From: Salinilacustrithrix flava
GTDB lineage: Bacteria; Actinomycetota; Acidimicrobiia; Acidimicrobiales; Salinilacustritrichaceae
Reading direction: 5' to 3'
Length of the DNA: 64,000 bases
Assembly (NCBI GenBank): GCA_024128875.1
Contig: JAMYFF010000005.1
Location: forward strand, 62,001 to 126,000
In this document: in pieces, positions 40,328 through 49,911 of the stretch
Numbering within the stretch: position 1 is the stretch's first letter
Layout: each line of letters opens with the position of its first letter
The notes under the pieces: generated by a model
Seen by the model: only the letters and a program-made list of their open reading frames with translations
Database searches by the model: none
Told to the model about the DNA's origin: nothing
Position numbers and translations under genes: made by a program

Positions 40328-40882
40328 TCAGTCGCCGGGGGACGTGGCGATGACGGCCGATCGCTGCGGGCCGTCGCCGCGCACGGGCGCTTCCACGTTC
40401 ACGTCGTCCTCGACCATGTCGTCGACCTCGGTCACGACCCGTTCGACCACGTCCTCGGCGAGGCCGGGCATCGAGCGCTCACGACCCCGGAGCCACACGG
40501 TGAGCTTCACCTTGTTGCCCTTGGTGAGGAAGTCGGCCACCTTGCGGGTCTTGGTGGCGAAGTCGTGGTCGCCGATGTTGGGGCGGTACTTCATCTCCTT
40601 GACGCCGCCGCCGCTGCGCTTCTTCTTCGACCGGGCCTTCACCGACTGCTCGTACTCGTACTTGCCGTGGTCCATGATCCGGACCACCGGCGGACGGGCC
40701 TCGGGGGCGACCTCGACCAGGTCCAGCCCGGCTCGACGGGAGGCCTCGAGCGCGGCGGGCAGCGGCATCTCGCCCACCTGCTCCCCGGTCTCGTCGATCA
40801 AGCGGACCCGTTCGGCGCGGATGGCGTCGTTGGTGCGGTGCTTGCTCTCGGGGCGGCGGGCGAAGGGCGTGCGACGTGCGAT
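40328..40882 (-). CDS. infC: Translation initiation factor IF-3, apparent AUC start
   Basis: The 184-residue protein has the IF-3 N-domain (NDAIRAERVRLIDETGEQVG), then the linker and C-domain (KEMKYRPNIGDHDFATKTRKV). An automatic start at the TTG 40801 removes the conserved NDAIRA block. In frame upstream, ATC at 40882-40880 follows GAGGAG at about 8 nt. IF-3 genes often use rare AUU or AUC starts because IF-3 rejects them, giving autoregulation (E. coli infC uses AUU, Myxococcus xanthus dsg uses AUC). Its usual partners rpmI and rplT are not downstream; glpD is convergent 7 bp away. Confidence 0.88.
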   Translation of the reverse strand: MARRTPFARRPESKHRTNDAIRAERVRLIDETGEQVGEMPLPAALEASRRAGLDLVEVAPEARPPVVRIMDHGKYEYEQSVKARSKKKRSGGGVKEMKYRPNIGDHDFATKTRKVADFLTKGNKVKLTVWLRGRERSMPGLAEDVVERVVTEVDDMVEDDVNVEAPVRGDGPQRSAVIATSPGD

Positions 40883-40916
40883 GGTTCGTTCTCCTCGTGG
40901 TGGTGCGTCAGGGATG

Positions 40917-40936
40917 GGTCGCGCCGGAGGCGCACC
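40917..40936. promoter_or_regulatory. Small hairpin in the infC leader
   Basis: GGTCGCGCC and GGCGCACC form an 8-bp stem with one bulged base and a 3-nt loop, 34 nt upstream of the AUC start. It may end the nudix transcript or shape the infC leader. Confidence 0.3.
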
Positions 40937-40978
40937 CGGGTTCCTTCCACGCGACCGTCGCGCGCAGAACCCCGCGCC

Positions 40979-41439
40979 TCAACCCCCCTCGACGATGCGG
41001 CGCAGCGCCGGCCAGGCCGCAGCGAACCCGGCGTGCACCGGGAGCCCGTCGACCTCGTCGAGGCGGAACCAGCCCACGGCGTCGGTCTCGAAGTTGGCGC
41101 TGAAGCCGAAGCGGCCGTCCACCTCGACCACCACCGTGGTGTAGGACCAGTCGTCGGCCGGGGCGAAGACGTACTCGCCGACGAAGCGATGCGCCGGGAT
41201 CTCCCCGACTTCCTCGCTGGCCTCCCGCAGGGCCGCCTCGGCCGGGGTCTCCCCCTCGTCGAGTGCCCCGCCGGACACCGACCAGGTCCCGCCCTCGTGG
41301 GCCCACTGCGAGCGCTTCTGCAGCAACACGTGGACGCCGTCGGCCTCGCGGTGCACGAACAGCACGCCCGCCGCTCCGTACCGGCCCCAGCGGACGTGGC
41401 CGTCGCCGCAGCGGACGAAGCCGTCGCCGCTGCCCCTCA

Positions 41440-41440
<1 letters not shown>
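40979..41440 (-). CDS. NUDIX hydrolase
   Basis: The 153-residue protein has a full Nudix box GGALDEGETPAEAALREASEEVGE (cited by its core residues G, E, R, E-A-S-E-E), which binds Mg2+ and cleaves a nucleoside diphosphate linked to a group. The fold starts WGRYGAAGVLFVH. Substrate cannot be assigned. The ATG at 41440 overlaps the galE stop, so the two are co-translated. It lies 97 nt before infC. Confidence 0.85.
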
Positions 41441-42618
<1,178 letters not shown>

Positions 42619-42629
42619 GGCGGCCGAGC

Positions 42630-43097
42630 CTACGGCTGCTGCGCGAGCGCTCCGTGCTGGGTGCGGGACCGGACGAGGAGCAGCGCGAGCAGGGCCCCGG
42701 CGACGCCGGTGAGGACGAAGTGGACCGGGCCGAGGCCGTCACGCACCCCGGTCACGCCGAGCCAGGCCAGGACCATGCCGGCGAACGGGCTCAGCAGGAG
42801 CACCCGCCGGGGGCTGTAGGTCATCTGCCCCCGGGCGACCTGGGCGAACTCGAGGCCGGCTGCGATCGTCAGCGCGAGCACCAGGCCGAAGTCGCCGGCC
42901 TGCAGGGAGTCGCGCCAGGGCGACACCAGCAACGCCACGGCCGGGACGAAGCCCACGAGCATCGCCGAGCACCGGCGGCACACGTGCGCCCGCCCGACGC
43001 GCACGCAGCGGTCGGCCTCGTGCTCGGAGTGGTGCGACAGCCAGACGGGGTGCAGCGACGTGCTCACCCGTCCTGCATCGGCACCAGTGCGGTCCAT
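42630..43097 (-). CDS. DUF2085-like membrane protein with Cys-rich N-terminus
   Basis: The protein is about 155 residues. It has a loop with HPVWLSHHSEHEADRC and HVCRRCSAM (CxxC) and then four hydrophobic segments. This His/Cys-rich entry and size resemble DUF2085 proteins, which could bind a metal or heme; that is inference. I chose the ATG at 43097; a GTG at 43067 with AGGA upstream is possible. It is 11 bp from galE on the same strand, and a long inverted repeat lies upstream. Confidence 0.65.
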   Translation of the reverse strand: MDRTGADAGRVSTSLHPVWLSHHSEHEADRCVRVGRAHVCRRCSAMLVGFVPAVALLVSPWRDSLQAGDFGLVLALTIAAGLEFAQVARGQMTYSPRRVLLLSPFAGMVLAWLGVTGVRDGLGPVHFVLTGVAGALLALLLVRSRTQHGALAQQP

Positions 43098-43104
43098 CTG
43101 AAGC

Positions 43105-43187
43105 GTTCTGGCAGCAGCCACGGAACACGACCCCAGCTCCGGACGGGACCGGCAGCGGACATGTCGTTCCGTGCTCGCTGCCAGAAC
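43105..43187. repeat. 83-bp imperfect inverted repeat between two genes
   Basis: GTTCTGGCAGC (43105-43115) is the exact reverse complement of GCTGCCAGAAC (43177-43187), and CACGGAAC (43119-43126) matches GTTCCGTG (43166-43173), with GAC/GTC inside. The hairpin begins right at the DLH stop codon, so it could end DLH transcription. It is longer and more regular than the other terminators here and could also be a small non-autonomous repeat. Confidence 0.6.
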
Positions 43188-43882
43188 TACCCCAGCTTGT
43201 CGTGGAGGAACTTGGTGACCTTGGGCCAGATCTCGGCGACCTTCTCGGGCTGCTGGGTGCCGAGCGCGTTGTGCGGCGCCATGAATGCGTGGCCGGTGCC
43301 CTCGTGGACGGTGATCTCGACGTCCTTGCCGAGGCTCAGCAGGTGGGCCTCGAGCGCAGCGGCCTGGTCCGGCGGGAAGAAGTCGTCGTGCTCGGCCATG
43401 TGGCCCTGGATCGACGCCTCGATCTTCGACAGGTCGGCGGGGCCGTCCTCGATGGGCGGGAAGCCGTAGAAGGGCACGGCCGCCTTCACCTTGTCCGGGC
43501 GCTCGGCGGCGAGCACGAACGTGAGCATGCCGCCCATGCAGAACCCGACCACGCCGATGCCGTCGCCGGTGGTGGCCTGGTGGTCGGCGAGGAAGTCGAC
43601 AGCGCCGCTCATGTCCCGGGCGGCCCGGTCGATGGGCAGGCTCTGCATGAGCTCGCCGGCCTTGTCCATCTCGTCGTGGGCGGCCAGCTCGCCGTGGTAC
43701 AGGTCGGGCGCCAGCGCGACGAAGCCGGCCGCCGCCAGGCGATCAGCCATCTCCTTGGTGCCCGAATCGAGGCCCCACCACTCCTGGACCACGATCACGC
43801 CCGGGCCGGTGCCCGATTCGGGCAGGACCAGGTAGCCCCGTGCGTCGTTGCCGTTGCTCGCGAACTCAACCATCTCAGCCAT
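43187..43882 (-). CDS. Dienelactone hydrolase family protein
   Basis: The 231-residue protein is an alpha/beta hydrolase of the DLH family with the nucleophile Cys115 in VVGFCMGGML, an acidic residue at 166-167 and His198 in GTGHAFM. The family opens lactone rings (as in chlorocatechol breakdown) or has esterase activity; the substrate is unknown. I chose ATG 43882; TAGGTT ends 7 nt upstream with no Shine-Dalgarno. It is divergent from the DJ-1 gene across a large palindrome. Confidence 0.9.
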   Translation of the reverse strand: MAEMVEFASNGNDARGYLVLPESGTGPGVIVVQEWWGLDSGTKEMADRLAAAGFVALAPDLYHGELAAHDEMDKAGELMQSLPIDRAARDMSGAVDFLADHQATTGDGIGVVGFCMGGMLTFVLAAERPDKVKAAVPFYGFPPIEDGPADLSKIEASIQGHMAEHDDFFPPDQAAALEAHLLSLGKDVEITVHEGTGHAFMAPHNALGTQQPEKVAEIWPKVTKFLHDKLG

Positions 43883-43889
43883 GGGTCGG

Positions 43890-43895
43890 AACCTA
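43890..43895 (-). promoter_or_regulatory. Probable -10 element TAGGTT of the DLH gene
   Basis: Read on the minus strand, TAGGTT ends 7 nt before the ATG at 43882. The palindrome at 43907-43953 lies just upstream, where a regulator would act. Confidence 0.45.
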
Positions 43896-43906
43896 CCCCC
43901 GATCGG

Positions 43907-43953
43907 AAATCTCGTGGATCGGTCACCACCGGTGGGGCGTATCCACGAGATTT
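43907..43953. promoter_or_regulatory. Nested palindrome in the divergent DLH/DJ-1 promoter
   Basis: AAATCTCGTGGAT (43907-43919) is the exact reverse complement of ATCCACGAGATTT (43941-43953). Between them lies a second perfect palindrome, CCACCGGTGG (43926-43935). The 13-bp half-sites with this spacing suit a multimeric regulator of both genes, or a hairpin in either transcript. The flanking genes start at 43882 (minus) and 43983 (plus). Confidence 0.6.
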
Positions 43954-43982
43954 TCCCTGGGGTGGCGGGGCAGGATCCGGTC

Positions 43983-44624
43983 GTGCAGATCGCCATCGCC
44001 CTGTTCCCCCGCCTCACCGCGCTCGACGCCATCGGCCCCTACGAGGTGCTCCAGCGCCTGCCGGATGCCACCGTGACCTTCGTGGGCGAGCAGACCGGCG
44101 AGGTGCGCAGCGAGAACGGCTTCCTCGGCCTCCGCGTCGATGCCACCTTCGACGACGTGCCGGACCCCGACGTCGTGGTCGTGCCGGGCGGCGTGGGCAC
44201 CCGGGCGCTGATGGCCGAGGGATCCGCCATCCACGACTGGCTGCGCACCGCCCACGAGACCAGCCGCTTCACCACCTCGGTGTGCACCGGTTCGCTGGTG
44301 CTCGGCGCCGCCGGCCTGCTCGACGGCCTCACCGCCACCACGCACTGGAGCGCCTACGACATCCTGCGCAAGACCGGCGCCGAGCCAGCCGGCCAGCGCG
44401 TGGTCGAGCACCTCGATCGGCGCATCATCACCGCCGCCGGGGTGTCCGCCGGCATCGACATGGCGCTCCGCCTCGCCGAGCTGCTGGTGGACGCCGACGC
44501 AGCGCGGGCGATGCAGCTGATGATCGAGTACGACCCGCAGCCACCGTTCGACGCCGGGAGCGTGGACAAGGCCGGCGAGGCGGTCATGGCCCGGCTGACG
44601 GAGTACTCCGCCACCAAGGACTGA
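43983..44624 (+). CDS. DJ-1/PfpI family protein
   Basis: The 213-residue protein has the nucleophile elbow Cys in TTSVCTGSLVLGAAGLL, and the family block DVVVVPGGVGTRALMA. The THWSAYDIL and AGVSAGIDMALRL segments match the isonitrile hydratase/AraC-associated DJ-1 group, but without a DNA-binding domain. Possible roles are isonitrile hydration or glyoxal/oxidative stress handling. It starts with GTG at 43983. The DLH gene is divergent. Confidence 0.88.
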   Translation: MQIAIALFPRLTALDAIGPYEVLQRLPDATVTFVGEQTGEVRSENGFLGLRVDATFDDVPDPDVVVVPGGVGTRALMAEGSAIHDWLRTAHETSRFTTSVCTGSLVLGAAGLLDGLTATTHWSAYDILRKTGAEPAGQRVVEHLDRRIITAAGVSAGIDMALRLAELLVDADAARAMQLMIEYDPQPPFDAGSVDKAGEAVMARLTEYSATKD

Positions 44625-44669
44625 CCGCTCGAGAGCACCCTGCGCCGTTCCGCAGCGGCTGCCAGGTCG

Positions 44670-46856
44670 TCAGGCGTCGGGCGGGTTGCTGCGGTCCGAC
44701 GGCGACACGACGACCACGATCGTGGCACCGCAGCGGCGCAGCAGGCGCTCCACGGTGTGGCCGAGGAAGAGGCGACCGTCGACGTCGCGACGGGTGGCAC
44801 CCACGATGACCAGGTCGGTCTCGTGCAGCTCGACCAGCTGGAGGATGCCGGCAGCGGTGGATTCGGCGTCGGTGATCGCGGTGATGGCGCGGGCGCCCAC
44901 GGTGGCGGCCCGTGCGGCGGCGTCGTCGAGCATCTGCTGACCGGCGATGCGCGTGGTGTCCCCGCCCCGGTGGAGCACGTCGGGACCGCCCCACCGGCGG
45001 GTCCGACGGACGTTGCCCTCGTCGGGCTCCTCGCCGCCGTCGTGGTGCACGACGTGGGTGAGGATCGCCTCGGTGCCGATCGCCCCGCTGATGGCCAGGC
45101 CCACCTCCTGCGCCGCGATCGACGACGGCGTCCCGGTGACCGGGATGAGGACGCGTCCGTAGGCCGGTGGCAGGCGGCTGGTGACGTCGAGGCCGCGCCG
45201 GACGACGGTGACGGGCACCGGGCTGCGCAGGGCGAGCTCCTCCGCGATGGGGGAGAGCACGCGGTCGCCGTCGGGGGACGACGTGCCGATGACGGCGGTG
45301 CCGTACCCGAGCCGGAGCTCCTCGACGAGCGCGTCGACGACGTCGTCGTCGCCGAGGAGGCGTCGCTCCACGCTGCGCAGGTGCAGCACGTCCTCGAGCA
45401 CCCGCAGGTTCGGCGCGTCGCCGGTGGCGTCGACGGTGGCGAGGGTGACCCCGACCTCCTTGGGCCAGGCGAGGTCGACCAGCTGGGCCGCCATGATCGA
45501 GTTCATGCCACCCCGCGTGGGGATCAGCACCGGCTCGTTGCGCACGATGATGTTGGCGGCGAGCGTCTCCTCGCGCAGGAGGCGCTCCTGCTCCTCGTCC
45601 GTGCCAGCCCAACCGGAGAGCACCCGGCGCAGCAGGGGCGGCGCTGCCATGGAGGTCGCCAGCGCCATGAGCACGATGACCGTGTAGGACGCCTGGTTCA
45701 GCACCCCCAGGGACAGGCCGACGGTGGCGATGACGATCTCGAGGGCGCCGCGGGCGTTGAGGCCGATGCCGAGGGCGGCGCCCTCCCGGTTGGGCAGGCC
45801 GGCGATCTTGGCGGCGACGATCGAACCCGCGAACTTGGCCAAGCTGGCGGCGGCGAGGACGATGCCGGCCCAGAGCAGCACCTCCGGGTCGCCGAGCAGG
45901 CCGAGGTCGACGCGCAGGCCGGCGGTGGCGAAGAACACGGGGGCGAGGAAGGTCGTGGTGAGCGACTCGATGGGCTCGATCGTCTTGTGGTTGCGCAGGC
46001 GACTGCGGCCGAGGAGCACGCCGGCGACGAAGGCGCCGAGCACGGCCTCCACGCCGAGCCACTGGGTGATGGCGCCGGCGGCGAGGGCGAAGAGGATCAC
46101 GAGGCCGGTGGCGGCATGCACCGGGGCCCGGGCGACCAGCAGCAGCTTGAGGCCCCAGTCGAGCGCCCGCTGGCCGATCGTGAAGGCGAGGCCGAAGAAC
46201 AGCGCCAGGCCGGCGAGCGTGGTGAGGATGGCGCCGATCTCGATCGAGCCCGCCTGGGCCAGGCCGGCGACGATGCCGAGCAGCACCCAGCCGACGACGT
46301 CGTTGGCCATGCCGGCGGCCAGCGTGAGCTGGCCGAAGTCGCGGCGCATGAAGCCCATCTCGCTGAGGATCTTGGCGATCACCGGCAGCGAGGAGATCGA
46401 CAGCGCGGCGGCCAGGAACAGTGCGAAGACCGTGCGGTCACCGGACTCGCCCAGGAAGAGCGACGGCATCACGAGGCCGACGCCGAGCCCGAAGACCATG
46501 GGGACGACGAGGCTGCCGGTGGACACGATGCCCGCTGCGCGGCCGAGCCGTCGGATGAGGGCCAGGTCGGTCTCGTAGCCGGTGACCACGAGCAGCATCA
46601 CCACGCCGAGCCACGCGACGGTGAAGAGCATGGCGGTCTGGACGTCGTCGGCCGGGAAGAGCCACTCGAACGCGTCCGGTGCGAGGCGGCCGAGCACGGA
46701 TGGCCCGAGGACGATGCCCGCCGCGAGCTCGCCGATGACCGCGGGCTGGCCGACCTTGCGAGCGAGGAGACCAAGCCCCCGGGCCAGGGCGACCACGACG
46801 ACGAGGCCGACCCAGAAGATCAGCAGCTCGTGCTCGCCGGGCGGGTTGAGGTTCAT
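44670..46856 (-). CDS. CPA2-family cation:proton antiporter with C-terminal Usp-like domain
   Basis: The 728-residue protein has about 12 membrane helices of the Na+/H+ exchanger fold (residues 1-400) with features AGIVLGPSVLGRLAPDAF and GLNARGALEIVIATVGL. A C-terminal cytosolic part follows, with two UspA-like stretches; the last (LVELHETDLVIVGATRRDVDGRLFLGHTVERLLRRCGATI, quoted in part as VIVGATRRDVDGRLFLGHT) keeps the Usp nucleotide-binding loop. The Usp part probably controls transport by nucleotide level. An antiporter beside the divergent mrp operon suggests a locus for Na+/pH balance. Confidence 0.88.
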   Translation of the reverse strand: MNLNPPGEHELLIFWVGLVVVVALARGLGLLARKVGQPAVIGELAAGIVLGPSVLGRLAPDAFEWLFPADDVQTAMLFTVAWLGVVMLLVVTGYETDLALIRRLGRAAGIVSTGSLVVPMVFGLGVGLVMPSLFLGESGDRTVFALFLAAALSISSLPVIAKILSEMGFMRRDFGQLTLAAGMANDVVGWVLLGIVAGLAQAGSIEIGAILTTLAGLALFFGLAFTIGQRALDWGLKLLLVARAPVHAATGLVILFALAAGAITQWLGVEAVLGAFVAGVLLGRSRLRNHKTIEPIESLTTTFLAPVFFATAGLRVDLGLLGDPEVLLWAGIVLAAASLAKFAGSIVAAKIAGLPNREGAALGIGLNARGALEIVIATVGLSLGVLNQASYTVIVLMALATSMAAPPLLRRVLSGWAGTDEEQERLLREETLAANIIVRNEPVLIPTRGGMNSIMAAQLVDLAWPKEVGVTLATVDATGDAPNLRVLEDVLHLRSVERRLLGDDDVVDALVEELRLGYGTAVIGTSSPDGDRVLSPIAEELALRSPVPVTVVRRGLDVTSRLPPAYGRVLIPVTGTPSSIAAQEVGLAISGAIGTEAILTHVVHHDGGEEPDEGNVRRTRRWGGPDVLHRGGDTTRIAGQQMLDDAAARAATVGARAITAITDAESTAAGILQLVELHETDLVIVGATRRDVDGRLFLGHTVERLLRRCGATIVVVVSPSDRSNPPDA

Positions 46857-46874
46857 GCTCGGGGCCTCGCGGAG

Positions 46875-46888
46875 GTCGGGTACCCGAC
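46875..46888. promoter_or_regulatory. 14-bp palindrome upstream of the CPA2 antiporter gene
   Basis: GTCGGGTACCCGAC is a perfect dyad starting 19 nt upstream of the antiporter ATG. It may be an operator or a leader hairpin. The rest of the 215-bp gap to mrpA holds no recognised element beyond the mrpA Shine-Dalgarno. Confidence 0.3.
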
Positions 46889-47071
46889 GGCGGTGGTCGA
46901 CGGGTCGGTCGGCATCGGGCGCGAAGGCTAACTGGCCCCGGCCCGCTCGCTACCCCGGACCTGGATGGGGGTGTGTGGTGCGCGGCATGGTGGATGTGCC
47001 ACCGTCGGGGCCGGCGTCCCCCAGCCACGCCGCCTCCCCATGACCGTGACCATCCCCGGAGATGCGCTGCG

Positions 47072-49429
47072 TTGATCGCGACGCTCTCCCTCCACCTCGC
47101 CATCGGAATCGGGATCCTCCTCGCAGCACCGGTGCTGCGCAGATGGGCCGCGCCCCTCGCGGCCGTCCCGTCGCTGGCCAGCCTGGCCTTCGCCATGACC
47201 ATCGCCCCCGACGTGCTCGACGGGGAGCCGTGGACGGCCACCTTCACGTGGGTGCCCGGCCTGGACCTGTCCGTCGACCTGTTCGTCGACGGGCTGGGGC
47301 TCGTCATGATCCTGCTGGTCTCGGGCATCGGTCTCGCCATCGCCGCATACTCGGGCTCGTACTTCGCCCCCAACGCCACCGCGGCCCGCACGGCCGGCCT
47401 GCTCGTGCTGTTCGCCGGCGCCATGCTCGGCCTCGTCACCGCCGAGCACGTGGTGATCCTCTACCTGTTCTGGGAGCTCACGTCGATCCTGTCGTGGCTG
47501 CTCATCGGCCAGCGCCACACCGACGCCGCGGCCCGGGCCGCGGCCACCCACGCTCTCGTGCTCACCGGCTCGGGCGGGCTCGCCCTGCTCGGTGGCCTGG
47601 TCATCCTGGCCCGGGAGGCCGGCACCTGGTCGGTCGTCGAGCTGCTCGCCGACCCGCCCGGGGGAACGGCAGCCGGCGTCGGCCTCGGGCTCGTGGTGCT
47701 CGGCATCGTGACCAAGTCGGCGCAGTACCCGTTCCACGCCTGGCTCCCGGGGGCGATGGTCGCCCCCACGCCGGTGAGCGCCTACCTGCACTCGGCCACC
47801 ATGGTGAAGGCGGGCATCTACCTCGCCCTCCGCCTGGCCCCCGCATTCGTCCACCTCGACGCATGGCAGCCCGTGGTCCTCACGATCGGTCTGCTCACGA
47901 TGGTCGCCGGCGGCCTGCGCGCCATCCGCCAGGACGACCTCAAGCTGCTGCTCGCCTTCGGCACCGTGAGCCAGCTCGGGTTCCTGTTCGTGCTCACGGG
48001 CGCCGGGTTCGAGTACGCCACCATCGCCGGCGTCACGCTCCTGGTCGCCCACGCCCTGTTCAAGGCCACGCTGTTCCTGGTCGTGGGCATCGTCGACCAC
48101 CAGGCCCACACCCGCGACCGCCACGAGCTGGCCGAGCTGCGCCTCGGCACCGGGTGGGGCCCGGTGCGGGTGTGCGCCGTGCTGACCGCGGCGTCGATGG
48201 CCGGCGTCCCGCTGATGGCCGGCTTCATCGCCAAGGAGGAGGCCTACGCCGCCTTCATCTACGAGGGCGGCACCGTCGGCCTGGTCGGGATCGTCGGCAT
48301 CGTCACCGGCTCGATCCTGACGATGGCCTACAGCCTCCGCTTCGCCTCCGTCTTCTGGCGGCGGAGCGACCGGAACGACGCCGACGTGAAGTCGCCGTCC
48401 TGGACCTTCGGTGCGCCGGTGTACGTGCTCACCGCCCTCACCATCGGCATCGGCCTCGTGCCCGCGCCGATCATCGGCGACCTGGTGGACGTCGCCTCCG
48501 GCGACCTGCTCGGCGCCGAGGTGGCATCCGAGCTGGCCCTGTGGCACGGCGTGAACACCGCCCTCGTCCTGTCGGTGCTCACCATCGCGGCCGGCGTCCT
48601 GCTGTGGCGCCTCACCGACCCCTTCGTCCGCCTCACCGGCCGGGCTGCCCCGCCGATCGACGGCTACCGCGCCTTCCAGATCGGGCTCGAGGGCCTCTTC
48701 ACCCTGGCCCGCGTCACCACCACCCGGATCCAGACCGGCTCGCTCCCCCGCTACATCGCCATCATCTTGATGGTCGTGGTCGGTGGGCCGGCCCTGGTCG
48801 CCCTGACCACCACGTCGCTGCCCGACCTGGCCGATCCGCTGGACGTGCCCGTGCAGCTGGCGCTCGCCGGGTTCATCGCCGGCGCCGCGCTCGCCACCAT
48901 CTTCGTACCCCGGCGCCTCGGGGCGGTCGTGGTCCTCGGCGGCGTGGGCTACGGGATGGCCGGCCTGTTCGTCGCCCAGGGTGCGCCCGACCTCGCGCTC
49001 ACCCAGTTCGCCATCGAGACGCTCACGATCGTCGCCTTCGTCCTCGTGCTCCGCCAGCTGCCGGCCCGCTTCAGCCGCAGCGACGACCGCGCCGGCCAGA
49101 TCCGCCGCATGGGCGCCGCCGCGGTCGTCGGGGTGGGGGCCTTCGTGCTCGTGCTGGCCGTCAGCGGCACCGACCCGACCACGCCGGCGTCGGACCTCGC
49201 CGTGGCCCAGGCGCTGCCCGAGGCCGAGGGCCGCAACATCGTCAACGTCATCCTCGTGGACTTCCGCGGCCTCGACACGCTGGGCGAGATCGCCGTGCTC
49301 CTCGTCGCCGCCGTGGGCGTCACCACCCTGGCCCGCGTCGGTCGGCGACCACCGCGCACCGGCGTCCCGCCGCTCCCGGAGGTCGACCCGCTCGACCCGA
49401 CCACGATGGACAAGGACGCCCGCACGTGA
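47072..49429 (+). CDS. mrpA: Na+/H+ antiporter subunit A (MrpA)
   Basis: The 785-residue protein is the largest Mrp subunit, related to NuoL, with many membrane helices, LYLFWELTSILSWLLIG and VKAGIYLALRLAP near the proton path, and a C-terminal extension covering the MbhD/MbhE-like helices. It starts with TTG at 47072; GGAG lies about 10 nt upstream, and the hydrophobic first helix begins right away. mrpA is the first of seven genes that overlap by 4 bases. The complex exports Na+ in exchange for protons. Confidence 0.92.
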   Translation: MIATLSLHLAIGIGILLAAPVLRRWAAPLAAVPSLASLAFAMTIAPDVLDGEPWTATFTWVPGLDLSVDLFVDGLGLVMILLVSGIGLAIAAYSGSYFAPNATAARTAGLLVLFAGAMLGLVTAEHVVILYLFWELTSILSWLLIGQRHTDAAARAAATHALVLTGSGGLALLGGLVILAREAGTWSVVELLADPPGGTAAGVGLGLVVLGIVTKSAQYPFHAWLPGAMVAPTPVSAYLHSATMVKAGIYLALRLAPAFVHLDAWQPVVLTIGLLTMVAGGLRAIRQDDLKLLLAFGTVSQLGFLFVLTGAGFEYATIAGVTLLVAHALFKATLFLVVGIVDHQAHTRDRHELAELRLGTGWGPVRVCAVLTAASMAGVPLMAGFIAKEEAYAAFIYEGGTVGLVGIVGIVTGSILTMAYSLRFASVFWRRSDRNDADVKSPSWTFGAPVYVLTALTIGIGLVPAPIIGDLVDVASGDLLGAEVASELALWHGVNTALVLSVLTIAAGVLLWRLTDPFVRLTGRAAPPIDGYRAFQIGLEGLFTLARVTTTRIQTGSLPRYIAIILMVVVGGPALVALTTTSLPDLADPLDVPVQLALAGFIAGAALATIFVPRRLGAVVVLGGVGYGMAGLFVAQGAPDLALTQFAIETLTIVAFVLVLRQLPARFSRSDDRAGQIRRMGAAAVVGVGAFVLVLAVSGTDPTTPASDLAVAQALPEAEGRNIVNVILVDFRGLDTLGEIAVLLVAAVGVTTLARVGRRPPRTGVPPLPEVDPLDPTTMDKDART

Positions 49430-49911
49430 AGCGGTCCGTGATCGTCGACGTCACCGCCCGGCTGATCCTGCCGTCCGCGCTGCTGTTCGCCCTGCACCTG
49501 CTGCTCTCCGGCCACGACCGGCCCGGCGGCGGCTTCGTCGGTGGCCTCGTCGCAGGCGCCACCATCGCGCTGATCTTCGTGGCCGGCGGCATGGAGGACG
49601 TGCGCTCGGTCGTGCCCGTGCGGCCCTGGACGATCCTCGGCGGTGGGCTGGCCGTCGCCGCCTCCGTGGCGACGGTGCCGATCCTGCTCGGCAACCCGGT
49701 CATGGACAACTGGAAGTTCTACGTCGACCTGCCGCTGCTCGGTGAGGCCAAGATCAGCAGCGCCCTGGTGTTCGACATCGGCGTGGCGGCCGTGGTGATC
49801 GGCACGATCTTCATGGTGTTCGAGGCCTTCGGCGACGAGGAGCCCCCCGAGTACCGGGGCGAGGTCCGCCAGGGGCCCGGCAGCGGCCAGCACCCGGAGG
49901 TCGGGTCGTGA
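49426..49911 (+). CDS. mrpB: Na+/H+ antiporter subunit B (MrpB)
   Basis: The 161-residue protein has four membrane helices and the MnhB-like HDRPGGGFVGGLVAGATIAL segment. The GTG at 49426 overlaps the mrpA stop. The C-terminal 25 residues are an acidic tail. It is a structural subunit of the Mrp complex. Confidence 0.92.
   Translation: MKRSVIVDVTARLILPSALLFALHLLLSGHDRPGGGFVGGLVAGATIALIFVAGGMEDVRSVVPVRPWTILGGGLAVAASVATVPILLGNPVMDNWKFYVDLPLLGEAKISSALVFDIGVAAVVIGTIFMVFEAFGDEEPPEYRGEVRQGPGSGQHPEVGS

Noticed and set aside
40328..40801. infC starting at the TTG 40801
   Set aside because: This drops the conserved NDAIRAERV block and lacks a Shine-Dalgarno; the ATC at 40882 restores both.
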